DNA from: Enterococcus hermanniensis
GTDB taxonomy: Bacteria; Bacillota; Bacilli; Lactobacillales; Enterococcaceae
Length of the DNA: 64,000 nt
Assembly: GCF_001885945.1 (NCBI RefSeq)
Contig: NZ_JXKQ01000007.1
Span: 62,000 to 125,999 of the forward strand
Direction of reading: 5' to 3'
Position 1 is the first letter of the stretch, and the number at the start of each line of letters is the position of its first letter. The position numbers and the translations under genes were made by a program. This document shows, one piece after another, positions 27,037 to 34,887 of the stretch. Under the pieces are notes generated by a model. The model had not been told where the DNA came from. It was given only the letters and a program-made list of their open reading frames with translations, and did no database searches.

Positions 27037-27408
27037 ATGAATAAATCACAACGAAAAAAAGCCCATCTCATCATTCATAGTGCATCTACTGCCGCTGCAG
27101 GTGTCGGTGCAGGCATGGCACAACTACCATTTCCAGATGCTACTGTATTACTACCGATCCAAACAGCGATGGTCATTGCTTTAGGGAAAGTTTACAATAT
27201 CAAACTTGAAGAAGGCGCTGCAAAGGCTCTAGCTACTCAATTTTTAGCTCAAAAAGCTGGTCAATTAACAGCTCGCTTTCTCGTTGGCAAACTCCCAGTA
27301 GCTGGTAATATCGTCAATGGTTCAACAGCAGCTGCAATCACTGAAAGTTATGGTTGGATGATCGCTAAAGAATTTTCTGAAGAATTTGATAAGAAACACA
27401 AACTATAA
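27037..27408 (+). CDS. Hypothetical protein with Gly/Ala-rich hydrophobic segments
   Basis: A 123-residue protein with a basic start, a small-residue-rich stretch (SASTAAAGVGAGMAQLPFPDATVLLPIQTAMVIALGKVY) and GKLPVAGNIVNGSTAAAITESYGW, resembling the membrane-associated DUF697 type. AAGGAG before the ATG. Stand-alone. Function unknown. Confidence 0.75.
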   Translation: MNKSQRKKAHLIIHSASTAAAGVGAGMAQLPFPDATVLLPIQTAMVIALGKVYNIKLEEGAAKALATQFLAQKAGQLTARFLVGKLPVAGNIVNGSTAAAITESYGWMIAKEFSEEFDKKHKL

Positions 27409-27470
27409 TTTTTTATTTAACTACCACTAAAAAATACCACATCTACTAAAAATCGATTATACTGATAGAC

Positions 27471-27553
27471 GTGGATGAACTTGGTGTTTTACTCGTTCAA
27501 TGAAGTAGTCCGCATTTAAGATAGAGGTGTTGGTTCGATTCCAGCCGTCCACA
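27471..27553 (+). ncRNA. tRNA-like RNA with a UCA loop (copy A)
   Basis: By hand it folds as a cloverleaf. Acceptor GTGGATG (27471-27477) pairs with CGTCCAC (27546-27552). A mini D-arm AAC-TTGGT-GTT is at 27478-27488. The anticodon-like arm TTACTC/GAAGTAG (one bulge) has a seven-base loop GTTCAAT at 27495-27501, putting UCA at 34-36. A 20-base variable region follows. The T-arm GTTGG-TTCGATT-CCAGC is at 27529-27545. CCA is not encoded. A TATACT -10 lies at 27459. The first 20 bases recur in copy B at 36380. The UCA loop, the GTGGATG...TGGTGT wording and long variable region recall selC. Confidence 0.6.
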
Positions 27554-27676
27554 TTTTTACAAAAGATTACACTATATCTTAAATTTAAAGTGTCAAAGAT
27601 TGTTGATTTAGAGCGGTTTCCGATGTGTTTGAAGATTTAGAAACAATTTTAAGCTTAAAAAAATTAGATTCATAAT

Positions 27677-27713
27677 AAAAAAATACCTTCTCGTTTGAGA
27701 AGGTATTTTTTTT
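27677..27713 (+). terminator. Terminator-like hairpin
   Basis: AAATACCTTCTC and GAGAAGGTATTTT arms with T run. It may end the tRNA-like transcript or transcripts from 27037. Otherwise I see nothing in the 27554-27863 gap. Confidence 0.75.
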
Positions 27714-27863
27714 ACTAATCCTCTGCCAAAAAAACTAACTTTTTAACTTAGCTTAAAAAATAAGAATCTTTCTTTTGCTAATTATTTTTAAATCAAACCT
27801 TTCAGAATGATATTATGGTTTATTTAAAAAAATAATATAACACAAGAAAAGAGGAAATTAATA

Positions 27864-28040
27864 ATGTATTTTGAAAATGAAGTTGGAAAAGTTTGTATTG
27901 AAAATAATTATGTATATGTCGAATTGGAAATGTATACAATTAAAATCACACCAAAAATTGAAGATAAGGAAAATCGTGAGCTATTTTTGAAGAATGAATT
28001 TGAAGCACACGTTGAACTTTTAGAGAAATCAATAGAATAA
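27864..28040 (+). CDS. Small hypothetical protein
   Basis: Fifty-eight residues, acidic (MYFENEVGKVCIENN...ELLEKSIE), with GAGGAA nine bases before the ATG. No family recognised. A terminator follows at 28192. Confidence 0.6.
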   Translation: MYFENEVGKVCIENNYVYVELEMYTIKITPKIEDKENRELFLKNEFEAHVELLEKSIE

Positions 28041-28191
28041 AAAATGGGTTCTCTAAACAAATTAGAGGACTGTTTACCAATACTTAAATACTTTAATATG
28101 AGTCACATCAACTTTTGAGTCACTCGCTGAATTTTTTGGTTGGCGTAGAGAATGAGATACGGTGATGACAAACCGAAAATAAGAATAATAT

Positions 28192-28225
28192 AAAAAAGCC
28201 TTAGCACTTTCTAAGGCTTTTTTTG
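28192..28225 (+). terminator. Terminator
   Basis: AAAGCCTTAG and CTAAGGCTTT arms followed by a T run, downstream of the 58-residue gene. Confidence 0.8.
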
Positions 28226-28261
28226 ATTTAAAACTAATAATCATTAAAGTCGATTTGGTTG

Positions 28262-28525
28262 TTAATACTGCATTACATTAAATTTCTTTGCGCTTACTTT
28301 CGAATATTTATTTTGATTGCTGCTTTGATAGGGTAGCGCTGAAATAACAATTACTGCGTTTAATCCTTTACTTTCAATACCAGTGTAAAAAATTTGAATA
28401 TTGTTCACTGCAGGAATTATCGTTTCCTTGACCATAAATGTTTGAACCAAAATCGAAATCATCATAAAAATAAGAATCTCCAGAAAGATGATAACTAGTA
28501 CTACCAAACTATTGACCTTCTTCAT
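28262..28525 (-). CDS. Possible small membrane protein
   Basis: An 87-residue frame with one N-terminal hydrophobic helix (LVVLVIIFLEILIFMMISILV) and a polar C-terminal half. No good ribosome binding site precedes the ATG at 28525, and codon use does not settle it. It may be secreted or anchored, or not a gene. Confidence 0.4.
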   Translation of the reverse strand: MKKVNSLVVLVIIFLEILIFMMISILVQTFMVKETIIPAVNNIQIFYTGIESKGLNAVIVISALPYQSSNQNKYSKVSAKKFNVMQY

Positions 28526-28901
28526 AAATTTCTATATAAACTTTTTTGAAAAGCCAGTCCCAAATTATTTGTCATAACTGTTCCTTCTTTCTATTTTATG
28601 CGTCCACATTTTAGTTCGATTAACTTACCGAATGGAAACAAAAAGACCGTTACTCCTAAAAATTGGGAGTAACAGTTTTTTTGTTTTTTAAGTGGTCAAA
28701 TTGATCATTATTGTTATCACTGATAAAACTCACAAAGAGCTTAGCAAAATTTTATGTGATTTTATCTAATAGATTTTAACTTTCGCTTATTTTTAGCAGA
28801 CGTCACTTGTCTCCTATTTACAAGCCTCTCAGGATACGATACCATACCCTTTAACAGAAAACTTGAATGAAATTTATTTCTCTAATTAAGAAGGATTATT
28901 T
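28526..28901. other. Gap with a terminator-like hairpin and a tRNA 3'-end-like fragment
   Basis: The GCGTCCACATTTT stretch at 28600-28612 almost repeats the 3' end of tRNA-like copy A (CCGTCCACATTTT), with TTCGATT just after rather than before it; it could be a relic or chance. A hairpin with GTTACTCC and GGAGTAAC arms and a T run lies at 28647-28683. I see nothing else. Confidence 0.4.
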
Positions 28902-29009
28902 ATGCACAAATTTTACGAATGGCTTTATCAGCAACCAAAACATGTTATCTATCGGCTAGTTATTATTTTTTGCTTAATTTTCTGGCTCATTATTTATTTC
29001 ATTTTTTAA
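28902..29009 (+). CDS. 35-residue membrane peptide
   Basis: Behind AGAAGGA an ATG opens a 35-residue frame: a polar head (MHKFYEWLYQQPKHVIYR) and a single very hydrophobic helix (LVIIFCLIFWLIIYFIF) up to TAA. The form recalls small hydrophobic peptides such as type I toxins or membrane-protein modulators, but no antisense RNA was identified. Confidence 0.55.
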   Translation: MHKFYEWLYQQPKHVIYRLVIIFCLIFWLIIYFIF

Positions 29010-29045
29010 AGAAAAATATCTTTGTTTGAAAATCATCTTGCACAC

Positions 29046-29074
29046 TTTACTTTTCGAACGAATGTTCGTATAAT
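29046..29074 (+). promoter_or_regulatory. SOS (LexA/DinR) box within a promoter
   Basis: CGAACGAATGTTCG at 29055-29068 is a perfect Firmicute LexA box (CGAAC-N4-GTTCG). It fills the spacer between TTTACT (29046-29051) and TATAAT (29069-29074), 17 bases apart, so LexA would block the promoter of the gene at 29092. Confidence 0.85.
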
Positions 29075-29091
29075 GGTTTTGAGGTGATTTT

Positions 29092-29346
29092 ATGACAATG
29101 ATTAGTTCAGATTCAGTAGAATTTTTTTACCGTACGTATGATTCACTAGTAAATGATTCCTATCCATTAGCTTTATTACTTAATCAAATAACGACAAACA
29201 TGGATAATGAAAACCGCGATTATTTCATTCTCCCTGCACATATGACTGGTCGACAAAAAGATATTTATTTTCAGTTTGAACGTATGGATAATGAGCTTAT
29301 CTTTAAAGGGATACATACAAAACGAAATGGTTATGAAGCTTCCTAA
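29092..29346 (+). CDS. SOS-controlled small protein of unknown function
   Basis: An 84-residue soluble protein beginning MTMISSDSVEFFYRTYDSL. GAGGTGA precedes the ATG. The promoter holds a perfect LexA box, so the gene should be induced by DNA damage. It has no transmembrane segment, so it is not a YneA/SidA-type division inhibitor; a YolD-like partner of a Y-family polymerase is a guess only, and no polymerase gene is adjacent. A terminator follows at 29443. Confidence 0.75.
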   Translation: MTMISSDSVEFFYRTYDSLVNDSYPLALLLNQITTNMDNENRDYFILPAHMTGRQKDIYFQFERMDNELIFKGIHTKRNGYEAS

Positions 29347-29442
29347 TTTAAGAAGTGATTCTCTATAATAATAATAGAATTTTTTCCATCTTATTTTACT
29401 ACTACTTAAATCATCTCAGCTGTATTCAACTATGTCAGACAC

Positions 29443-29477
29443 AAAAAAAACAGTACGCTATTTTGTACTGTTTTTTA
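29443..29477 (+). terminator. Terminator of the SOS gene
   Basis: AAACAGTAC and GTACTGTTT arms with A and T runs. Confidence 0.8.
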
Positions 29478-29612
29478 TTTTAATAATTGTTAAATGCAAA
29501 AAAATATCTTACTGAAGTACGCTTAAGAAAAAATTGCATACCGTTGTTTAGTCTAGCAAAAAATAGTAGTTAAAGAAATTTGATATATTTTTCACAAATA
29601 ATCCTAAAAAAA

Positions 29613-29885
29613 TTAAACTTTCATATATTCTAATTCTATTCCTTGGTCATCTTCTTTCATTGCTACTTGATAAGTGGTCATGAGTGTGTTGATTGTTTTA
29701 GGATCCAAAGCTAACTTCATAAATGTTGGCATCTCAATTTTCTCTGAAAATTCATGATTATCCGCTTTTTGACCTTTAGATAGTGTCTGCATCATCTTAG
29801 CAAATCCACCTGTAAGGGAAATATTTTTCTTTTCACATCGAACAGCATCTCTTAATTCCATAGGGTTTGCAACAACATTTTTCAT
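29613..29885 (-). CDS. Hypothetical protein
   Basis: A 90-residue protein starting MKNVVANPMELRDAVRCEKKNISLTGG and containing EMPTFMKLALDPKTINTLM. The ATG at 29885 has GGTGAGG eight bases before it. No family recognised; possibly a single cytoplasmic domain. Stand-alone gene. Confidence 0.6.
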   Translation of the reverse strand: MKNVVANPMELRDAVRCEKKNISLTGGFAKMMQTLSKGQKADNHEFSEKIEMPTFMKLALDPKTINTLMTTYQVAMKEDDQGIELEYMKV

Positions 29886-30024
29886 CTCCATCACCTCACC
29901 TTTTTTTTGATGATATCATACCAAATAAATTTTTTCAATTATTTTGTGAAAAAAAACACAATTTATTCCTATTCCTTAGTTTAGTTACCCAATAAAAAAA
30001 AACTCAAAAATATGAAGTCTTTTT

Positions 30025-30774
30025 CTATGCCTCTTTAAAAATAATTTGAGCTAACGTATTGGCCGTACCCTGGCCGACTCTTTCATCATAATACTGAGTA
30101 AAGCGATGGTCAGATATATAAAGCTTCGCCAGTCCTATATGTGCTTCACTAGAGTATTTTCCCCAGCTAAATAGCAGCCACTGCTTGTGTAATTGAAAAA
30201 CTTCTTTTGCTACGTCATTGTCGGCATTCAAGCGATAGTAACTCAATTTTTCAAATAATTTTTCTTCTACAAGCTGCATCGTTTGATAATCCGATTTAGA
30301 GAGATTACTCCACATTTGATTTGTTGATTCAACAACTTCTTCCCCATATTTTGAACGAATTTCATTACCATATTGACGCTCGTTTTCAGCTAGTGCTGTT
30401 TTCTTGAAAGCAGAAAATTTTTCTTGATCAGTCATCTGTTTCTCTCCTTTTTCATCGTTTATTGTATCATCCAATAAAACTAATATTTCTTCAATTTCTT
30501 GTTTTTTCTTCTCTAATTGCTTTTTTTGTTCCAACAAAGTTTGTTGAATTTCGGCTTGCGATTGATCCAATAATACTTTGATCCTATTCAAAGATATCTC
30601 CATTGATCGATACAACAAAATTTGCTGTAGACGTTCAACTTCGAGCTCTGTATAGAATCGATACCCTGACTTGCTCAAAAAAGCTGGCTTCAATAATCCT
30701 TTTTCATCATAAAAACGTAATGTTCGAGTACTCACACCTGATAAACCAGCCATTTGTTTGATCGAATAATTCAT
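30025..30774 (-). CDS. MerR family regulator with TipAS effector domain
   Basis: A 249-residue regulator. Residues 1-70 form the MerR winged helix (YSIKQMAGLSGVSTRTLRFYDEKGLLKP, SGYRFYTE), followed by a coiled coil (about 75-110) and a C-terminal TipAS-type domain of about 130 residues (KYGEEVVESTNQMWSNLSKSDYQ, YISDHRFTQYYDERVGQGTANTLAQII). Relatives bind antibiotics or small peptides and activate their own or efflux genes. No efflux gene is adjacent. Confidence 0.9.
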   Translation of the reverse strand: MNYSIKQMAGLSGVSTRTLRFYDEKGLLKPAFLSKSGYRFYTELEVERLQQILLYRSMEISLNRIKVLLDQSQAEIQQTLLEQKKQLEKKKQEIEEILVLLDDTINDEKGEKQMTDQEKFSAFKKTALAENERQYGNEIRSKYGEEVVESTNQMWSNLSKSDYQTMQLVEEKLFEKLSYYRLNADNDVAKEVFQLHKQWLLFSWGKYSSEAHIGLAKLYISDHRFTQYYDERVGQGTANTLAQIIFKEA

Positions 30775-30872
30775 AACTATCCTCCTTGCTCTCTATTTGC
30801 TACCTTACACCTTGACGCAACGAGAAGGTCAAGTATTTATCTGCGATCCTACTTACTTAAAATAAATTAAAT

Positions 30873-30900
30873 AAAAACCACTACTCAAAAGAAGTGGTTT
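30873..30900 (-). terminator. Terminator of the C39 peptidase gene
   Basis: AAACCACT and AGTGGTTT arms; on the minus strand a TTTTTATTT tract follows. Confidence 0.7.
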
Positions 30901-30905
30901 CAAAA

Positions 30906-31660
30906 TTATTCATGTTTTTCTAAATAAAGTGATTGCTGATCCATTTGCTGATAAATTTCTTTTAGATCCGACCAAGCAACTTCCCTATTCTTATATCCAT
31001 AAGGATCATTCACATAGACAATTTCTTTTGCACGATCAAATCCTGTTATCACTGCTGAATGAATCAATGGGGTCACGTACATATCTCCTTGATCGGTATT
31101 CCATAGCATAAAATCATTGTTTGTTGGTACTTGGAAATCAACAGTTGCAATAATCCAAACAGGAATCCCTTGCGAGACTACATCTATGATATCGTCAAAT
31201 GAAGCTTTTTCTTTTGTGATAACATCGTATTCATCTTCAACATATTCTTTTGCCAAATCAGCTATAGGTTCTACAGCTACCCCCATGGCTTCTTCCCCAC
31301 CAGTGATGTCTCCTACAAAACCTAAATGAGGGTTCCCATGGTTCCCTGAATCAGTGTATAGGGGTTGGTAGGTGATTTTATTGGCTAATTCATTTTTATT
31401 TGTTTCATAACCATAGAATTGCAACAACATTGAAAGCGACGTAACTTCACAACCATTTTCTAAGGCATCATCCTCAAATTGGTTTTCTAATGGCACGTCT
31501 AAAATAACACTGTTCTTTTCTTGTTTTGTGTTTTGTTTTGTTTTGTTTCTTGTTTTGTGTCAAATGAGTTTAATACAGCTGTTTCTTTATCAGAAAAATA
31601 GAGTCCACCACCAATTACTACAATAAGTACTATTGGTATTCCAATTGTTACTCTTTTCAA
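30906..31660 (-). pseudogene. Membrane-anchored C39-family peptidase, out of frame at a pentanucleotide repeat
   Basis: The TTG start at 31660 (GAGGTGAAGG before it) gives a basic start and a hydrophobic anchor (IGIPIVLIVVIGGGLYF), then a polar linker that stops at TAG near 31500. The peptidase domain continues in another frame: LENQFEDDALENGCEVTSLSMLL with the nucleophile Cys, and HSAVITGFD with the His, up to 30906. The two frames meet in a tract of TTTTG units (31524-31557 plus strand, three of them perfect tandem copies at 31531-31545). Losing one five-base unit joins anchor and catalytic domain exactly. This may be a phase switch, a frameshift mutation, or a sequencing error. Confidence 0.75.
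31524..31557. repeat. TTTTG pentanucleotide repeat tract
   Basis: Three perfect tandem TTTTG units at 31531-31545 with degenerate units on both sides, in the linker of the C39 peptidase. Five-base units change the frame when gained or lost. Confidence 0.8.
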
Positions 31661-31911
31661 ACCTTCACCTCGTCTATTATAACTATTCTTAATTATACTG
31701 AAATATGAACAAATAAAGGCGAACAACGCTCAAATAACAGGAGGATTTTAAATTATTTTAACGTTTTTTATAACTAATTAATTTATTAATTTTTTATAGC
31801 GTTTCCAAACCTTTTAATAGCTTTAACAACAATTTAGTGTTATATTAATAAGTGGAATTTCGTTATCAACGTAATAGTTGCCTTTCGCAGCAAAAAGAGA
31901 GGAGAATGATT

Positions 31912-32061
31912 ATGACATTCTATAACACAGATTTGCAATACCGCGTTACTTTAGATACTGATTTGAACCTTTTCATCGTTTTCGATAAAAAGAATACAAA
32001 TAATGTAGCAACTGGTGTAACGATCGAACAAGCGGTACAAGAATTGCAAAAAAATATCTAG
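31912..32061 (+). CDS. Small hypothetical protein
   Basis: Forty-nine residues starting MTFYNTDLQYRVTLDTDLNL and ending EQAVQELQKNI. GAGGAG is seven bases before the ATG at 31912; the upstream in-frame ATG lacks a site. Predicted small alpha/beta fold; no family recognised. A terminator follows. Confidence 0.65.
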   Translation: MTFYNTDLQYRVTLDTDLNLFIVFDKKNTNNVATGVTIEQAVQELQKNI

Positions 32062-32100
32062 GAGTGAATACTCAATGGAAGACGCGTATTTGCGTTAAAA

Positions 32101-32137
32101 GCACCTGCTGTGACTAAACAGTAGGTGTCTTTTTTTG
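32101..32137 (+). terminator. Terminator
   Basis: GCACCTGCTG and CAGTAGGTGT arms (one mismatch) then a seven-base T run. Confidence 0.8.
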
Positions 32138-32190
32138 ACTAATTTACTATCCATTGATATGCTTTTTCAAATAATAAGGAGGATTGAACG

Positions 32191-32727
32191 ATGAACAATG
32201 CTTTTACTCATAAGATTGATGAGCAGATCACGTTAACTTTCCCTCAACTTTCTGCGGCGAAAGAATTATTTTCGTTGATCGACTCTGATCGAAACCAAAT
32301 TACTCGATTTTTAGATATGGATCAGACGCAAACCTGGCAAGATGAACGTGAATTTATCAAAACTAAATTAATTGGTTACGCTGAAGGAACAGATTTATTG
32401 CTTTTTATGATGTTCAATCAACAACTATGTGGCTGTATCGATATTCATAATATTGATACAAAAGCTGGTAAAGGTGAAATTGGTTATTGGATTCATTCTT
32501 CTTTTTCTGGTCAAGGAATTGTTTCAAAAAGCGTCCGTGCAATTAGCGTGTTGGCATTCAATGCGTTTGAATTGAATAAATTAAAAATCATTGTTGATTT
32601 GGAAAATTCAGCCAGCAATCGAGTCGCCCAAAATAGCGGTTATATTTTAACGAGTGTTGAACGATCAGATATGCGCTTGCGAGAGGATTTACGCGATATG
32701 AATCACTACACCCTTTTAAAAGATTAA
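32191..32727 (+). CDS. GNAT family N-acetyltransferase (RimJ/RimL-like)
   Basis: A 178-residue acetyltransferase. GEIGYWIHSSFSGQGIVSKSVRAISVLAF holds the acetyl-CoA loop (Q/G-x-G-I), followed by LNKLKIIVDLENSASNRVAQNSGY. This pattern is that of ribosomal-protein or spermidine-type RimL relatives. AGGAGG site present. Substrate unknown. Confidence 0.88.
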   Translation: MNNAFTHKIDEQITLTFPQLSAAKELFSLIDSDRNQITRFLDMDQTQTWQDEREFIKTKLIGYAEGTDLLLFMMFNQQLCGCIDIHNIDTKAGKGEIGYWIHSSFSGQGIVSKSVRAISVLAFNAFELNKLKIIVDLENSASNRVAQNSGYILTSVERSDMRLREDLRDMNHYTLLKD

Positions 32728-32736
32728 AAGGAGCGA

Positions 32737-32779
32737 TAAAAAAGGAGCAGACGATTAAATTCGCCTACCTCCTTTTTTT
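32737..32779. terminator. Bidirectional terminator
   Basis: AAAAAAGGAG and CCTCCTTTTTTT arms with an interrupted inner stem, between the convergent GNAT and UspA genes. Confidence 0.65.
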
Positions 32780-33206
32780 ATCTTACTACCATGACATTGC
32801 ATGGAGCATGATTAACGATATAGCCTGAAGTGGAGCCCACTAATAGACGTTGAAAGCGACCTTTACCCGTTGCTCCCACATAAATCAAATCAATATCATA
32901 TTGTTTTGGTAATTCTTCTGTCAATGCTTTTTTAGGGTTTCCGATGTATTGAATGATTTCCATATCATTGTAGCGGCCGCGAGCTTTCAGCCCTTCAAGA
33001 TATTCTTTAGCTTCTTGAGATTCCTCGGCTAAGATGTCTTCCATCGGTTGGGCACTTCTCACTAATAAACTAGAATCATCAATAACATGGACTAAATACA
33101 ATTTTGCTTCGTTTCTTCTTGCTGCTCCGATGGCTTCAAAATATGCATCCTCTGATTGATCAGAGCCATCCACTGCCACCATAATATGTTTATATCTATT
33201 AATCAT
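32778..33206 (-). CDS. Universal stress protein UspA family
   Basis: A 142-residue single-domain UspA. YKHIMVAVDGSDQSEDAYFEA and VGATGKGRFQRLLVGSTSGYIVNHAPCNVMVVR hold the ATP-binding motif. A paralogue lies just upstream (33274-33705). Confidence 0.9.
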   Translation of the reverse strand: MINRYKHIMVAVDGSDQSEDAYFEAIGAARRNEAKLYLVHVIDDSSLLVRSAQPMEDILAEESQEAKEYLEGLKARGRYNDMEIIQYIGNPKKALTEELPKQYDIDLIYVGATGKGRFQRLLVGSTSGYIVNHAPCNVMVVR

Positions 33207-33273
33207 TTTATCGATCTCCTTTGGCTAGATTTTTTAATCTAACTGATTATTTTTTGAATCAGCTAGTTATTTC

Positions 33274-33705
33274 TCATCGAATGACAGTTACACTACAAGG
33301 TGCATGATTAACCACATATGCTGCTGTAGAACCGATTTGCGCTAATTGAATCTCACCTTTTCCCGTAGCACCAAGAAAAATCATATCAATTTCTTTGTCC
33401 TTAGAAAACTCCACAATCTTTCTTTGAGGTTCTCCCAACTCAACAAATGGTTCAATATTTTCAAAATCTTTGAGCGCTGCATCATGGACCTTTTTTAGCA
33501 ATTCTTTTTCAATTTGTTCTTTTTCTTCTGAATAAATTTTACTAAATGAAAACGCACTAGTAGAAAGCTCCTTATCGTTAATGACTGCTAACATGCTTAA
33601 TTTAGCTCCAGAATATTTTGCGACTTCAATTGCTTCATCAAATGCCTGGTCAGAATTCCTTGATCCATCAACTGCAACTAAAATATTCTTATAACTATTC
33701 ACCAT
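33274..33705 (-). CDS. Universal stress protein UspA family
   Basis: A 143-residue protein; ATP-binding motif in LGATGKGEIQLAQIGSTAAYVVNHAPCSVTVIR. The ATG at 33705 follows GGAGG by eight bases. In tandem with a second UspA, probably from gene duplication, 67 bases apart. Confidence 0.88.
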   Translation of the reverse strand: MVNSYKNILVAVDGSRNSDQAFDEAIEVAKYSGAKLSMLAVINDKELSTSAFSFSKIYSEEKEQIEKELLKKVHDAALKDFENIEPFVELGEPQRKIVEFSKDKEIDMIFLGATGKGEIQLAQIGSTAAYVVNHAPCSVTVIR

Positions 33706-33904
33706 TGTAACCGCCTCCTTCACTTAAATTATAGAAGATATTCAGTAAACTGTGAAACGATAACTATTAAAAAATGAACAGTTTTATAAAAAGCAGGCTA
33801 TTAAGCACCCTTATAAATGTTCAAAATCCCAATTTATATATTTGGTTTATGAGCATTATTCTTGTATCTATTTTGACAATCCGTTATGGTAACTATAGTT
33901 CATT

Positions 33905-33965
33905 TGTTTATCCGAGTTCCTTCCCAGGACTCTGGCCGTCGTTGCCCTGCGACGGCTTTTCTTTT
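33905..33965 (+). ncRNA. Putative short sRNA (locus C)
   Basis: A promoter-like TTTTGA/TTGACA at 33871-33878 and TATAGT at 33894-33899 precede GAGTTCCTTCCCAGGACTC (first hairpin with a CU-rich loop) and a strong terminator, GCCGTCG and CGACGGC arms with TTTTCTTTT. No convincing protein frame belongs to this stretch. The exposed CUUCCC could pair with ribosome binding sites. Confidence 0.5.
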
Positions 33966-34044
33966 GTTATAAGCAGAAAATTTGCACGAAACCTGTTTTA
34001 TGATTATAGTAATCTTTGGGTACAATCCCATCCTTTATAGAATT

Positions 34045-34089
34045 TGTTTTTTCACTTGCAGACCGTTATGTGTGAACGGTCTTTTTTTA
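34045..34089 (+). ncRNA. Putative very short RNA or orphan terminator
   Basis: GACCGTT and AACGGTC arms at 34061-34081 with seven T, preceded by a TACAAT -10-like box at 34021. No upstream gene on this strand ends nearby. It could be the terminator of read-through from locus C. I see nothing else in the 33706-34207 gap. Confidence 0.35.
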
Positions 34090-34207
34090 TGCTCTTTTGT
34101 ACTATTTCGGCAAAATATTTTCAAGTGAAAAATATCATAAGCATATCAATAGTTCTCCTCTTTTAACTATGATAGGGTTATAAGAATCAGAAAGGAGGAT
34201 GAACCAC

Positions 34208-34414
34208 ATGAAATACCTTGATATTATTGCACTTGTGTTGTTAATTATCGGTGGAGTCAATTGGTTACTAGTCGGTCTTTTTGAATATGATCTTGTTGCT
34301 GCTATCTCAGGCGGAAGTACAACTATTTTAGCTAAAATTATATATATTGTTGTTGGGTTATCTGCCTTATATTGTTTGAAATTTATTCCAGCAATTGCAA
34401 ATAGAGCTGAATAA
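34208..34414 (+). CDS. DUF378 family small membrane protein
   Basis: A 68-residue protein with two helices and the DUF378 signature IGGVNWLLVGLFEYDLVAAI, ending after YIVVGLSALY. Function unknown; common in Firmicutes. AGGAGG lies nine bases before the ATG at 34208, so the ATG three codons earlier is rejected. Confidence 0.9.
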   Translation: MKYLDIIALVLLIIGGVNWLLVGLFEYDLVAAISGGSTTILAKIIYIVVGLSALYCLKFIPAIANRAE

Positions 34415-34420
34415 CTACTT

Positions 34421-34452
34421 AAAGACCTCTAGGTAAACTAGAGGTCTTTTTT
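34421..34452 (+). terminator. Terminator of the DUF378 gene
   Basis: AAAGACCTCTAG and CTAGAGGTCTTT arms with T run. Confidence 0.88.
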
Positions 34453-34567
34453 GTACTTGTATTGAGTAATAGGTACTTCTTTACTCCAACTATTTATTCA
34501 ACTATCCGTGTTATATCCGAATAGCTGTAACTCAGCCTAATGAAATACATCACTCTTTTTTATCACA

Positions 34568-34594
34568 TAAAAAACCACTCCAGTGAGTGGCTTT
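34568..34594 (-). terminator. Terminator
   Basis: GCCACTCAC and AGTGGTTTTTT arms on the minus strand, at the end of the small gene at 34593. Confidence 0.75.
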
Positions 34595-34787
34595 AAGCTT
34601 CATCTTTTCCTTTTACTACATCGTAAGGATCATAATCTTCTTGTTTCCCAAAGACATCTGCATTTAGATCCATTCCCGTTTTCGCCATATCTAAAGCATT
34701 AGTTTCGACATTCTCTAAACGTTGATTGATATATTCATCTTTTGTAATGACTTTCCCGGTCTTTTTATGTTTAAAAAAATCATGCAT
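34593..34787 (-). CDS. Small hypothetical protein
   Basis: Sixty-four residues, charged, starting MHDFFKHKKTGKVITKDEYINQRLENVE. The ATG at 34787 has GAGGTG before it. No family recognised. Single gene with terminator. Confidence 0.65.
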   Translation of the reverse strand: MHDFFKHKKTGKVITKDEYINQRLENVETNALDMAKTGMDLNADVFGKQEDYDPYDVVKGKDEA

Positions 34788-34887
34788 AATGATCACCTCT
34801 TCGATTTAATGCTTTAACTATACAATGCTTTGTATCATTTTTAAACTATTAGGATCGGTGCTTTATTTTTTTTCATCGACAAATCAA

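Noticed and set aside
28262..28525. Type I toxin of the Fst class
   Set aside because: The frame is far longer than Fst peptides and no convergent antisense RNA with shared terminator was seen.
33774..34040. An 88-codon plus-strand frame
   Set aside because: It has no ribosome binding site, unnatural composition, and runs through a strong terminator hairpin; the stretch fits a short RNA better.
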